The position numbers and the translations under genes were made by a program. The notes beneath the pieces were generated by a model. The model had not been told where the DNA came from. It saw only the letters and a program-made list of their open reading frames with translations, and ran no database searches. This document shows positions 1 to 9,872 of a stretch of 64,000 nt of DNA, piece by piece (the first letter of the stretch is position 1; every line of letters starts with the position of its first letter). The DNA is from Bradyrhizobium sp. WSM1417 (GTDB taxonomy: Bacteria > Pseudomonadota > Alphaproteobacteria > Rhizobiales > Xanthobacteraceae). Location: assembly GCF_000515415.1 (NCBI RefSeq), contig NZ_KI911783.1, forward strand, positions 7,551,831-7,615,830, given 5' to 3'.

Positions 1-449
1 CGTACGTTTCGACTGAACGGTCCGGATAAGCTCTTCACTCAGGTAGGACATGATCTATAATCCTGATCAAAATAACCATCTTGATAAGAATAGTATATCG
101 AAAGCCTAAAGAACTCAAGTCCAATAAGTATACTTATCAAACTCAAATTCTGATAACAAAAATATATCAACCTGATGAGCCTCCAAAGGGAGAGCCAAGC
201 ATCGCGACCACGGCGCGAGATCAGGCTTCCAGAACATCGTCGCAGTGCCGACAAGAATCTCGGCACCGGGGCCGAAGCCGCGCTGCTCTGCCGAAGAAGT
301 CCGTCTCGTCTTCCACAGTGGTCCGGACCACCTGATCAAGCCCGCGCTCGAACCTCTCGCGGTTCGCCATCCCCACTCCCGGTGATCGACCGTGGCCATA
401 GATCGTGCGCGCATCACGCTCGAAATCGGTCGGGACGCCGATAAGTCCG
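1..449. other. Gene-poor left edge
   Basis: No gene can be supported here. Bases 60 to 170 are markedly A+T-rich compared with the rest of the window. On the minus strand, 230 to 450 shows a protein-like reading frame that changes frame, which suggests a decayed 3' neighbour of the glycosylase gene, but no family is recognised. Confidence 0.4.
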
Positions 450-1115
450 TCATTCCGAATTCTTTTTGAATTTGTCCCTAAGCCAATCCTGGTGATCGGG
501 ATGGCCCCAGCGCCAGAGGAGTTCGCCGTCCTGGGTGACCCTGACTCTGGGCCCGTTGAGCAGCTCGGCGACGGGATTCACGGGACAAAGCAGACGAAAG
601 GGATGCTTGACCAGCGACGCCCCATCAAGTACGGGGTCGAGCCCCATCGCCTCGCCCAGATTGAACGGCGCGTTGCAGAGCCTTCTTTCGTAGCCCCTGG
701 CGCGTACCTTAACGACGCGGTCGGCACCAGCCGCCCTGCTGCGGCGCTCGGCCATGATATCGATCCCGAGGATGGGGTGACCCGCGCGGACGAGCACCGT
801 GCTGCCCTGACCTTCTTCCTCGCAAACGATGTCGAGGCCCCACATGTCGCGGCTGCCATGGATGCGAGCAGTCCCGTGCGGCATCAGGTTCTTGGCCCCC
901 TTGTTGCGGCGCGAGCGGTTCTCGGGATGAAGGTGGGAGGCACGGTCGTTCCCTCCACCGTAGGCCTCGACATCGATCAGCATGATCGCGGTCTCGGCAC
1001 CTCGGTTGTCGTGGTGCAGCACGCATCCGATCAGTCGCGGTGCCACCTCGGCGGCGGGCGGGGCGAAAAAGTCCGCATCGACCTCGACGTACTTCCTTCC
1101 GAAATATTCGGTCAT
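450..1115 (-). CDS. 3-methyladenine DNA glycosylase (MPG/AAG family)
   Basis: Predicted base-excision repair glycosylase that removes alkylated purines from DNA. The family pattern is visible in order: LIGCVL near the N-terminus, the catalytic-loop type segment IDVEAYGGGNDRASH (about residues 48-62), DMWGLDIVCEEEGQGSTVLVRAG in the middle (the family's G-x-AVLIRA strand), and the C-terminal CNAPFNLGEAMGLD block. About 221 residues is normal for the family. The ATG at 1115 is preferred over the TTG one codon upstream because AGGAAAGGA lies six bases before it. It is divergent from family consensus in the central region (HGSRDMWG replaces the usual Y-x-x-YG stretch), so substrate range is uncertain. 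No operon partner is visible. Confidence 0.8.
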   Translation of the reverse strand: MTEYFGRKYVEVDADFFAPPAAEVAPRLIGCVLHHDNRGAETAIMLIDVEAYGGGNDRASHLHPENRSRRNKGAKNLMPHGTARIHGSRDMWGLDIVCEEEGQGSTVLVRAGHPILGIDIMAERRSRAAGADRVVKVRARGYERRLCNAPFNLGEAMGLDPVLDGASLVKHPFRLLCPVNPVAELLNGPRVRVTQDGELLWRWGHPDHQDWLRDKFKKNSE

Positions 1116-1770
1116 CAAAATTCCTTTCCTTGGAAACGAAATCGCGTGGAATGCGAAGCGTCCCGGGCTCTATGATGCGTCCACAACATCAAATAGAGCT
1201 TGTAGTTGCATATATTCTCGAGCTTCAAAAATCTTGAGATCTCGTTTTCCGGAGTGTGCGAACGCGGAAGCCGCGCGGCGAGCGTCAGTTCTCCGACCAG
1301 CTCTACTTCGTCACCCACCTGGGCCGCTGAAATTGGAAGAGATCCCGGATCGGGCGGGCCTGCTGGAGCCGGCGTTGTCGAATAACTAGAAGCCTGGCTT
1401 AGCTGGCGCGAGGCCTGCCGGCGCCGATCCGCTCCGAGGATATGCCGAGCTGGCGGCTAGAGGCGACGTCGACATGGCGATACCAACAGATGATGATTAG
1501 CTCCGGCGGGCGTTAAATGGCGCTCGCGAGCACTGCGCGCTCAGGAGCGTGGAGCATCGAAGGTCGATGACCGTGATGCATACCTTCGCCCTCGGATCAA
1601 CCCGGGGCTCGCGAGTTGATCAGCGGTTTCGGGGGTGACCGTGACGAGATGGTCGAGCATTGATGGCGCGGCGCAGCAAACGCTTGGGGGTCTAGTCGAA
1701 ATACTTGGCCGCCCCCTTGTCGGCGCCGCGGAAGGGTGTATTTCCCAGCGCCCGTAATCTGGAGATTCCT
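1116..1770. other. Intergenic stretch with degenerate coding traces
   Basis: No intact gene is seen. A short plus-strand trace (about 1255-1390) reads as a protein C-terminus if one frame change is allowed, ending in a stop at 1387. A second trace ends near 1500. Both are too short to name. Confidence 0.35.
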
Positions 1771-2034
1771 ATGAAGATGTCCCTGAAGATTCGCGCCTTC
1801 TTGGAAGAGCCGGCTTCGCTTGCAACGATCATCGCTGCCCTGCGCACCGGACGTGCGCCCGTGCGTGCCCTGGATACTCTGGTCACCGATCGCTTCGGAG
1901 ATCTGACGCATGGCATGCGCCGCGCGTTCGGGAAGGAAGTCCGGTCCCTGGTGGAAACGCTCGGCGGGCAGCACCTCCGGACTGGTGCGCACCCTGTGAA
2001 GCCACAGCTCAAGTCCGGCTCAACCTACACATAA
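1771..2034 (+). CDS. Small conserved-looking hypothetical protein
   Basis: An 87-residue protein of unknown function. The start is the ATG at 1771, preceded by GGAG at a suitable distance; the reading frame stays open further upstream, but no better start site is seen there. The sequence is helical and basic (LKIRAFLEEPASLATIIAAL near the N-terminus), with no motif I recognise. The next small gene starts 12 bases downstream with its own strong ribosome-binding site, so the two probably form a transcript. A minus-strand frame over the same bases was judged less likely because it lacks a good start signal. Confidence 0.5.
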   Translation: MKMSLKIRAFLEEPASLATIIAALRTGRAPVRALDTLVTDRFGDLTHGMRRAFGKEVRSLVETLGGQHLRTGAHPVKPQLKSGSTYT

Positions 2035-2045
2035 TGAGGTGAGAG

Positions 2046-2246
2046 ATGCCAGCCTACAATAAGCGGCGCCGCGAACGAGATTTCGAAGAAGGAATGGCGG
2101 AACGGAAGCAAGCCGCCGAAGACGCCCGCCGTGCTGGCTGGGTCTCCCATGATGATGACGGGCTGGCGGTCTGGACACACCCAGACAGGCCTGGCGTCAA
2201 GCACTACGGGCATGCCATTAACATCCCGGAACAAGATCGTCACTGA
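2046..2246 (+). CDS. Small charged hypothetical protein
   Basis: A 66-residue, highly charged protein (PAYNKRRRERDFEEGM at the start) of unknown function. AATGAGGTGAGAG directly before the ATG gives a good ribosome-binding site. It follows the 1771-2034 gene by 12 bases and probably shares its transcript. No domain recognised. Confidence 0.55.
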   Translation: MPAYNKRRRERDFEEGMAERKQAAEDARRAGWVSHDDDGLAVWTHPDRPGVKHYGHAINIPEQDRH

Positions 2247-2477
2247 TGAGAGGGCGCGAGGGGCCCTTATCTTAGTTCTCGATTGGCTGCCCGCGTCAAA
2301 GCTGAGACGATCGAACGGCTCTAGTTGATCACGCAGTCGGTCGGCCTCCGAACAACTAGGGTCTTCCTGGTTTTGAATTTCTATGCGTCGCGGACCACAG
2401 TAGCACGGTGTCGCCGCCGGGCAGTTTGCCTCTGGGGCGCGACCGCAAAGATCGTTATCGCCGATGCGGGACGAGTT

Positions 2478-3589
2478 ATGAGCAAAAGACCGCGGGAAAA
2501 CGACAATAAAAGTGGAAGTGCGGCAGGGGCGCTCGCGACCTTTCGTGTGCTGGTGAAACAGGCTCTCTCCATCGACGTGAGCAAGACCGAAGACCTCGAT
2601 ATTCAAGGCGTGCCTTGCCGGATCGCGATAAGGCCGGCTCACAACGATCTGGCGACGCAGAGGAAGCTCGGCGGAGCCACTCTTGCAGTCGAATTTCGGA
2701 AAGCCGCCGACTACGATCTGATCGCGGCCGCGCGCGACGGTTTCGAACTGATCGAGGACTTTCTTTCAGACAATCACGGTCGTATCGGGAACGACGTTCG
2801 CCCCATCCGAGATCGTCCAAGTCGCGAAACTCCGCGATGGCGGCAAGGGCGACTGCGACTTCGTCCAATTCCTGCCGCTTTCGGTCCGTCATTGGCACGA
2901 AGAGATAACGGACGACAAGCTGAACTCGGCGCGAAAGCTGTTGGCACATTGGGACGGCTTGGAGAGCGGCCGTCGGCTGCGCCGGGCGGCCCGCAGGTAT
3001 CGCTTCGCGGCAGGCACTATGGACGACGGCGTTCTTGGAAGCCTATACGGGCCTCGAGGCTATGGAGAAGCCGCTTGCGATCGCGGCAGGACTGTCGCCC
3101 GGCTCGGAAGACAAGCAGGCTATCTGTCCGAAGTGTGGTCATAAATACTCTTACAAGCGGACGACGCTCGTCGGTGTTCGTGCGCTGGTCCATCGGACGA
3201 CCGATCCTGCCCAAGCAGATGAGGATCACCTGGCGGATTGGAAACTGATGAATTCGCTCCGCAATGAGGTGCCCCACAGCCTCGTCGACGACTACCAACT
3301 GGAGGATCGACCTCTCAATGCGCTTATCGCGACGATGCACTATCTGCACGATGCGATCTGCACATGTTCACACTGCCCGGAGATCTCGTCAGCGCAGTAC
3401 ACGCTTGCGAGAGGGCCGGTCGACTTGATTCTTGTAGGGCGTTACGCGACATCCGAATGGCCGGTTCTCGAAGACTGGTCGCAGATTCTCAAGAATCCCG
3501 TCTACGAATGGGTACCGCACCCGGACTACACTGACCTGATCCCGGAGTTGCACTTCGAAGTGAAGGGCCTCGGAAGCGTCGGTGTCTGA
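2478..3589 (+). pseudogene. Frameshifted hypothetical protein with a zinc-ribbon-like segment
   Basis: A reading frame starting at ATG 2478 (MSKRPRENDNKSG) is protein-like up to about 2765, continues in another frame to about 3025 (for example FAPSEIVQVAKLRDGGKGD), and finishes in the third frame to the stop at 3589. Two frameshifts are therefore needed to recover one product of about 370 residues. The last part holds two Cys pairs, CPKCGHKY and CTCSHC, which may bind a metal. No family is recognised. It is either decayed or affected by sequence errors. Confidence 0.5.
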
Positions 3590-3768
3590 CCTGGGCGCTT
3601 GAGGAAGGCTTTTGCCGTCGCATCTATGAAAGACATCGACCGACAAAATTTCGAGCACGACTGAGGCGGCGACCGCAATCATAGCCTTCAGCGAGAGTTC
3701 CTGCACCGACGGCATCAGGCGGCGGCGAACGAGCGACGCTTTTGGCGCAGGTATCGTGATCTCCGGCA

Positions 3769-3930
3769 ACGTCATTAAAGGCAGCGAAGAAGACCGGGCG
3801 AGGACGCAAGCAGGACCGGGCCAGCGTCGCCGGCGGGCAGAAGACCGGCCGCTCGGTCTCCGACGTCAAGAAAGCGGTCAAGAAGGTCGGCAACGCCCGC
3901 AAGCGAGTGGAGAAGCGTCTCGGCCCGTAA
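3769..3930 (+). pseudogene. DUF3606-like remnant
   Basis: The frame ending in TAA at 3928-3930 encodes RKQDRASVAGGQ followed directly by KTGRSVSDVKKAVKKVGN, the pattern of small rhizobial DUF3606 proteins. The segment normally lying between these two parts is missing, and there is a TGA at 3757 with no start codon after it. I read it as a fragment with an internal deletion. Confidence 0.4.
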
Positions 3931-3965
3931 GCCCGCGATCGCGGGCGTCGATCACGACCGCCTTG

Positions 3966-4862
3966 TCAAACCCGGTTGGAAAATCGGTTGAAGGCGGTCA
4001 ACGTCTGCAGTCGTGGCTCGACGTCGCGCAGATAGATGTCCTTTCTGAGAAAGGCGATCTCGTCGTCGAGGGCGGTCTCGCAGACGTCGATGTACCAGGA
4101 TTTCGGCCGACCGTCGCTGCCGTCGGACCAGCGATAGCCGCGACGCTTGAGCGAGTCCTTGAGGTCGAACGGCGACTGCTCCGCCCAGACACGCACCGTT
4201 TTCTTCCGCGCGGTCTCGAGCAGGAGCGCGAGTGCCGACGCTCCGGTCGTCGGCAGCGTGAAGTCCAGGATCTCCAGCAGTGCGTGGCAGTCGTCGACGG
4301 CCCTGTGGGCCTGGTGGAAGTATCCGGCGCCGTTCAGCAGGTATCCGAGTTGGGCCCCTGCGAAGCCGAGCTTCCGCCAGTCGACCTCGGTCGCGCTGCA
4401 GGCCCAGGCTTTTTGCTCGAACACGGGCCAATAACGTTCGGCGAATTTGCGATCGAAGCCGGAATTGTGCGCGATCGCGATGACCGCGTCGTCGACGGAT
4501 GCAGAGACCGCGACGTCGTCGATCCGGTGGCCGGCCACCATCTCGTCGGTAATGCCGGTGAGCGCCGTGATCTCGGCCGGGATGGGTTCGGACGGCTGGT
4601 TGAAGGCTGAGAAGATGTCCCTGACGCCGACGATGCGGCCGTCCGACAGATAGTCGAACTTGACCATGCCGAGTTCGATCACCTCATCCTTCTGGGCATC
4701 GAGGCCGGTGGTCTCGGTGTCGAGCAGCACGGCGGTCTTCGTATCCGGACCGAAAGGCGGAGTGAAGGGGACCCGCGGGACAAGGCGACGAAGGACTCGG
4801 TAGTCCGCCGACCTGCTCAGTGCGTCGGCCATAGCGGCCAGACTGATGGTATCCTGAAACAT
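3966..4862 (-). CDS. DEDDh-family 3'-5' exonuclease (DnaQ/epsilon-like)
   Basis: A 298-residue exonuclease that would remove nucleotides from DNA or RNA 3' ends with two metal ions. All three family motifs are present: ExoI LLDTETTGLD (about residues 46-55), ExoII IAHNSGFDRKF (about 130-140) and ExoIII HRAVDDCHALLEIL with the catalytic His (about 183-196). The C-terminal 100 residues are outside the nuclease fold; a tract ending WYIDVCETALDDEIAFL resembles the extra domain of standalone rhizobial homologues. The start ATG has GGGAAGCG just upstream. It lies convergent to the small remnant at 3769-3930 and divergent from the defence-like genes that follow, so it may be a cargo gene of the same island rather than part of that system. 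Confidence 0.85.
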   Translation of the reverse strand: MFQDTISLAAMADALSRSADYRVLRRLVPRVPFTPPFGPDTKTAVLLDTETTGLDAQKDEVIELGMVKFDYLSDGRIVGVRDIFSAFNQPSEPIPAEITALTGITDEMVAGHRIDDVAVSASVDDAVIAIAHNSGFDRKFAERYWPVFEQKAWACSATEVDWRKLGFAGAQLGYLLNGAGYFHQAHRAVDDCHALLEILDFTLPTTGASALALLLETARKKTVRVWAEQSPFDLKDSLKRRGYRWSDGSDGRPKSWYIDVCETALDDEIAFLRKDIYLRDVEPRLQTLTAFNRFSNRV

Positions 4863-5038
4863 CGCTTCCCGAACGGCGTATGATCCGGATCGTACGATAG
4901 CGGCGAAGCGTCTTGCCTGGTACAGAAAAGTCGCGTAATGCAGAGGCTTTCCGCAGCGGTTGGCTCATGCCGGTCGCGTTGCGGGGTGATGAGAGATGAT
5001 GGGCCTTCAAATCGGCCGCCGGACTTTTATTCCCGCGA

Positions 5039-5406
5039 ATGTCCGGCAGCGAACTCGCCGTCATCCAGGACACCAAGTTTCTTCGCGAGCAGTTCGACCG
5101 GATGCTACTGAAACTGGTCGACGCGAGCGACGGCTACATCGACTACGCCTCTCTGCGTTTTCCATCCGCCCCTTGCGGACCCGCCGCAAATATGACCTTA
5201 ACGGCGATCCCGGCCACCACCTGAGCGTGTTGGAGCCCGCCGGAGCAAGCGTTAAACCCGCGAGGATACCGATGATTCCGATCCGCTTCTCCAAACCGAT
5301 GGGCCTCCGCCTGGATGGTCGGCGCCAGATCCGGCAGGACCCCCGGCTCGGTGTCGATCGTGCCCCGCGACGGCCTTTCGCCTTGCGGGGCACCTGTCCC
5401 GTGTAG
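5039..5406 (+). pseudogene. Small frameshifted hypothetical upstream of the HamA-like gene
   Basis: From ATG 5039 the frame reads well for about 45 residues (SELAVIQDTKFLREQFDRML), then meets a stop at 5222. A second frame from about 5165 continues in a protein-like way to the TAG at 5404-5406, directly before the HamA-like start at 5417. One frameshift near 5165-5185 would join them. Function unknown; its tight position suggests it belonged to the same transcript. Confidence 0.35.
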
Positions 5407-5416
5407 AGGCAAACGC

Positions 5417-6196
5417 ATGGCTCGGTTCAAAGATTGGTGCGATTCGCTCGACGGGAAGGTCGGGACCCATCACCGCCGGGTCATGACCGGAAAGACCGCG
5501 ATGCTGGACGCCGGCATCGAGGCGACCGCAGCGGTCGTCCCCGGCCACTATGCGTCTGAGGAACGCGTCGTCCACGCCCTCCGCCGTCTCGGCAAGAAGG
5601 GCGCTGCGAAGCTTATCGAGGACAAGCTTCCGACGACGAAACAGATCCGGTCGGGCGATCTCGGGGAGATCTTCGCGACGGAGTGGATCGACGCGTACGG
5701 CGGAGGCTTTCGCGCGCCCGTTAAGCGCCTGCGCTGGAAGGACCACCGAAACATGGCGATGCGCGGTGACGACGTCATCGGCATGAAGCTGGACGACAAG
5801 ACTCAACGCCTGCTGTTTCTCAAGACAGAAGCCAAGAGCTGCGGCAACCTCACTGTTCAGGTCCTCGCGGAGGCCCGTGCCGGCCTGGACAAGGACGGTG
5901 GGCTCCCATCGGCGCACGCGCTGACGTTCATTTCGGAGTGCCTATTTGGAATGAACGAGATTCAAATGGTCGACGCGATCGACGACGCGCAACGAAAGTA
6001 CCGCATCTCGGCACAGAGCGTGACGCATCTGCTATTCGTCTTCACCGGCAACGCCCCGGAAAAGATGCTGACGACCGCTCTGCAAAATTATTCCGGCTTG
6101 ATCGGCCAATGGGGGATCGGCCTCCACGTGAATGACCACGGAAAGTTCATAGCTGCGGTCTACGACAAGGTGATCGCCGATGCCAACGACGCCTGA
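5417..6196 (+). CDS. HamA-like nuclease (DUF1837 type) of a Hachiman-like system
   Basis: A 259-residue protein with the plan of Hachiman HamA: a conserved GE (SGDLGEIFATEW, about residue 78), then an RGDDVIGM turn and an E-x-K (LKTEAKS) about 15-20 residues later. Together these form a PD-(D/E)XK-type nuclease core. In characterised Hachiman systems HamA is the DNA-degrading effector held by the helicase HamB. The next gene starts inside the last codons of this one (ATG 6180, stop 6194-6196), giving translational coupling, and encodes a Ski2-type helicase, as expected for hamAB. This gene is intact while its partner is broken. Assignment rests on pattern and context; a generic restriction-type nuclease is the alternative. 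Confidence 0.6.
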   Translation: MARFKDWCDSLDGKVGTHHRRVMTGKTAMLDAGIEATAAVVPGHYASEERVVHALRRLGKKGAAKLIEDKLPTTKQIRSGDLGEIFATEWIDAYGGGFRAPVKRLRWKDHRNMAMRGDDVIGMKLDDKTQRLLFLKTEAKSCGNLTVQVLAEARAGLDKDGGLPSAHALTFISECLFGMNEIQMVDAIDDAQRKYRISAQSVTHLLFVFTGNAPEKMLTTALQNYSGLIGQWGIGLHVNDHGKFIAAVYDKVIADANDA

Positions 6197-9100
6197 AGCG
6201 ATAGCGGCCGACATCGCGGAAGCGGCCACCGCCGGATTTCGCGGAAGTCTCATTGCGCGGGGCCAGGCGCGCGCGATCATCTGGCGCGACGGAGCCCTGC
6301 CTCCGGACGCCCCGGCATTCGCCCCGCAACTCAGCTACGATCTGCATTCCTACGGATACGCGCTTCTCGGACTCGGACTTCGCTTGCTGGAGCTCGGCGG
6401 CGACGCGACGCAAGCTAGAACGGCTTTCGAACAAGCCGCGACCGCGCTCGAGTCGGTGATCGCCAAGGGCAATCGCGGCGAGGTCGACCGCGACTTTCAT
6501 TTCGTCATGGCGGCGGCGAGCTATCATCTCGCGCATTATTCGGCGCGCGCCTATTCGCTGTTGGCCATCGTCGAAGCCGACGAGAACTTCTCTCCGACGG
6601 AGCGGGTGCTCGCCCAACTCATGCGTCGGAATTTCCGCGGTTTCCGCCGTACCGCGCTTGACTATCGGGCCTCCGGAGAGGGCAGCGATGAGCACATCAT
6701 CCACGCCATCCAGGTGGCGACGGAAGGCGTCGACGGAGCCGGAGGCGAGGATTTTCTATTCGACGGTCTCGATGCGGCGCTGACGGACGGGTTCATGGCG
6801 GCGATGTCCTTGTTCGCGCAGGCGGTGGAGCGCGGAGAGCGCGGTCTGCTCGACCATGCCTTGGAACGGCTCCGGACCGGCCTGACGATATGCGGCGAGT
6901 TGAACATGCTGCCGCAATGGTGGACCCACCGCGTCGCCGTCCATCTCATCGGAGATCTGTGGTCGAACACCTTCCACGAACGGTTGCCACGGCAGCCGGC
7001 CGGCGGAGAAGCCGCGGACTGGCCGCGCCTTCGCGAGCTCTTCATCGCGCTGTTGCAGAGCCGTCAGAGGTCGACGCGGCGTCGCGTGCCGTGGATCAGA
7101 CCGACAATTTGGTCGTTTCGCTGCCAACCAGCGCCGGCAAGACCCGGATAGCGGAGCTCTGCATCCTGCGCTGTCTCGCCGGCGGCAAGCGGGTGGTCTT
7201 CGTCACCCCGTTGCGCGCTTTGTCGGCGCAGACGGAAACGACCCTGCAGCGCACCTTCGGTCCTCTTGGCAAGACGATATCTGCTCTTTAGGGCAGCATC
7301 GGCGTTAGCGGCTTCGACGAGGACGCCATCCGGGAGCGCGATATAGTCGTGGCGACGCCGGAGAAGCTCGACTTCGCCCTTCGCAACGAACCATCCCTTC
7401 TCGACGATGTCGGCCTTCTCGTCTTCGACGAGGGGCACATGATCGGCCTGGAGGAGCGCGAGGTCCGCTACGAAGTGCAGATCCAGCGGCTGCTCCGCCG
7501 CTCCGACGCGGCGACGCGGCGGATCGTGTGTCTGTCGGCCATTTTGCCTGAGGGCGACCAACTCGACGATTTCGCGGCCTGGCTGCGGCGGGACCAGTCG
7601 GGCGGCGTGATCAAGAACGATTGGCGACCGACCCGATTGCGGTTCGGAGAGGTCGTCTGGTCGAAATCGTCGTCCTCGGCGCATTTGAACCTGCGCGTCG
7701 GCGACGAACGACCATGGGTCCGGCGGTTCATCGTCGGAGCGGCCCCGCCGAACTGGGTGCGGCCGAAGCGCGAGCGCAAGATCCCGTTTCCTCGCGACCA
7801 GAAGGAGCTTTGCTCGCTGCGGCATGGCGCCTGGTCGAGGACAAGCAGACCGTTCTCGTCTTCTGCCCGCAGCGCCGAAGCGTCGAACCTTTCGCCGACG
7901 TCATCGTCGATCTGCACGAACGCGGCTCGCTTCGCTCTCTGCTCGAAGCCGACCCTGCCGTGCTTAGGACGGCGATCGCGCTGGGCGAAGAGTGGCTCGG
8001 ATCTGACAGTGCGATCCTCAAGTGCCTCCGCATCGGGGTCGCGCTGCATCACGGCGCGCTGCCGACCGCCTACCGCAAGGAGATCGAGCGTCTGCTGCGC
8101 GAAGACGTCCTCAAGGTCACCATCTCGTCGCCGACACTTGCCCAAGGGTTGAATCTGTCCGCGACAGCCGTGATCATGCATTCCCTGCATCGCTCCGGCG
8201 AGTTGATCAAGACGTCCGAGTTCAAGAACGTCATCGGACGCGCCGGGCGGGCCTACGTCGACGTCGAAGGCATCGTGCTGTTTCCCATGTACGACGAAGC
8301 CGCGAAGAAGCAGAGGAGCTGGGAAGCGCTGATCGGCGATCTCAGCGCGCGCAACATGGAGAGCGGGCTGATCCAGTTGATCGCGGCTCTGCTGAACCGA
8401 ATGCACGCCCGCATCGGCGGCGACATCAACCAATTAATCGAGTATGTCGTCAACAATGCGACAGCGTGGACGTTTCTCGAGATCGCCAATGAGAGCGCAG
8501 ACGTACGCGAGAGGGCTTTGGAGGACTGGGAACGCCATGTCGCGACGTTAGACACGGCAATCCTGAGCCTGATCGGCGAGGCCGACGTGCCGGACGCCGG
8601 GATCGAGGCTGCGCTCGACGACATCCTGCAATCTTCCCTCTGGCATCGTCGGCTGCAACGTCGCGACGGCGCGATCCAGCACGCGTTGAAGGCGGGGCTG
8701 GTCTCGCGCAGCCGGCTCATATGGAAAATTCGACCGCGACACGACGTCGGGGGTACTTCCTCGCCGGGGTAGGTCTGTCCGCCGGACATTCGCTCGACGC
8801 CATCGCGGCGGAGGCGAATCCGCTCCTGGTCCGGGCCAACGCGGCCGTCGCGCAGGGCGACGCCGACGCGGCGATCAAGGCCATCACGCGGATCGGCGAG
8901 CTCGCCTTTGCGTTCCAGCCGTTCATTCCGGACCCCATGCCATACGACTGGCGCGACGTGTTGAAGACGTGGTTGCTCGGTCGGCCGCTCGCATCGACGG
9001 CCATCGGCCACGAAACGGAGACGCTGCAATTCATCGAGGGAGGACTGGTCTTCAGGCTTCCGTGGGCGCTCGAGGCCATCCGGGTCCGCGCCACGACGCA

Positions 9101-9657
9101 CGCCGACACCGTCGACGGCATGTCGATCGACGACTACGATCTCGGCTACGCCGTTTCCGCCGTGGAGACCGGGACGTTGAACCGGTCCGTCTCTATCCTC
9201 ATCCAGGCGGGTTTCAATTCGCGGCTCGCGGCGATCAAGGCGGTCGGCGACACCGGCGCGACCTTCGAGAGCGGTCAGGAGCTACGGCAGTGGCTGGCTT
9301 CGAAGGATGTCGACGCGCGAAGCGCGCTCGGCGATTGGCCGACCGTTGAGACCCATGCGATGTGGATCCAGTTCCTGCGGAGCTTCAAGCGCAGCGACAA
9401 CCGCACGTGGGCGGATCGGCGGTATTGGGCGAACGTAGCCTGGCTCGGCGTTGCGCCTCCGCCGGGCACTCACGTCCAAATCCACGAATTCTCCGGACAG
9501 GCACGCGTGCTCGCAGCGGACGGCGCGCCGCACGCTCAAAGGGGACGTCAATCCCGAAAGGATCGGTTTGGCGCGAGCGCAGGTGTCGCTTGAGGCGGGA
9601 AGGATCGACATTTCGTATCTTGGTCCAGAGGACTTCCTTTCTGCTGGGCCCCCGTAG
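6180..9657 (+). pseudogene. HamB-like SF2 (Ski2-type) helicase, multiply frameshifted
   Basis: Rebuilt across frames this is a helicase of about 1,150 residues. The N-terminal third (6180 to about 7060) is intact. After a frameshift near 7060 comes Walker A (LPTSAGKTRIAEL), motif Ia (FVTPLRALSAQ), then an in-frame TAG at 7289-7291 where homologues would carry an amino acid, then VVATPEKL and the DEGH box (7425). A frameshift near 7800 leads to HHGALP, SSPTLAQGLN and motif VI (NVIGRAGRAYVDVEG). Further shifts near 8720 and 9530 lead to the stop at 9655-9657. It overlaps the nuclease gene by 17 bases. At least four frameshifts plus one nonsense codon make it non-functional as read, so the defence pair is probably dead. 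Confidence 0.7.
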
Positions 9658-9872
9658 CGCCGACCACTCGTCAAGGAGCGCCGTGGCCGGGAGCAGATAC
9701 GCTCTCGACGCGGCAGGTCGCCGTCGCTCCACATCCGCTCGTTCCAGCTTTCGCAAAGAAGTCTGTCGGCCTGCTGGATCATCGCCTCACCTTTGGCCCT
9801 CATCTCCACCGATTGGGCAGCCAGGATGTTGGCCATCGCGCGTGCCTTGCCGAGCTCTTTCGCCAGAGCCTT
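9658..9872. other. Junction between the helicase remnant and the integrase remnant
   Basis: The minus-strand frame here continues from the integrase remnant but no longer resembles a tyrosine recombinase. It contains AKGEAMIQQADRLLCESW and similar, possibly the start of another lost gene. Nothing firm can be named. Confidence 0.3.

Noticed and set aside
405..1175. Long plus-strand frame opposite the glycosylase gene
   Set aside because: It is the antisense of a clear MPG-family protein, and its own product has no recognisable family or start signal.
3756..4610. Long plus-strand frame opposite the exonuclease
   Set aside because: Antisense shadow; the minus strand has all three DEDDh motifs.
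7064..9101. Several long minus-strand frames opposite the helicase
   Set aside because: Shadow frames caused by high G+C; the plus strand carries ordered helicase motifs.
9282..9872. Extension of the integrase frame to a 354-residue protein
   Set aside because: Recombinase similarity ends near 9873; beyond it the frame is antisense to the helicase 3' end.
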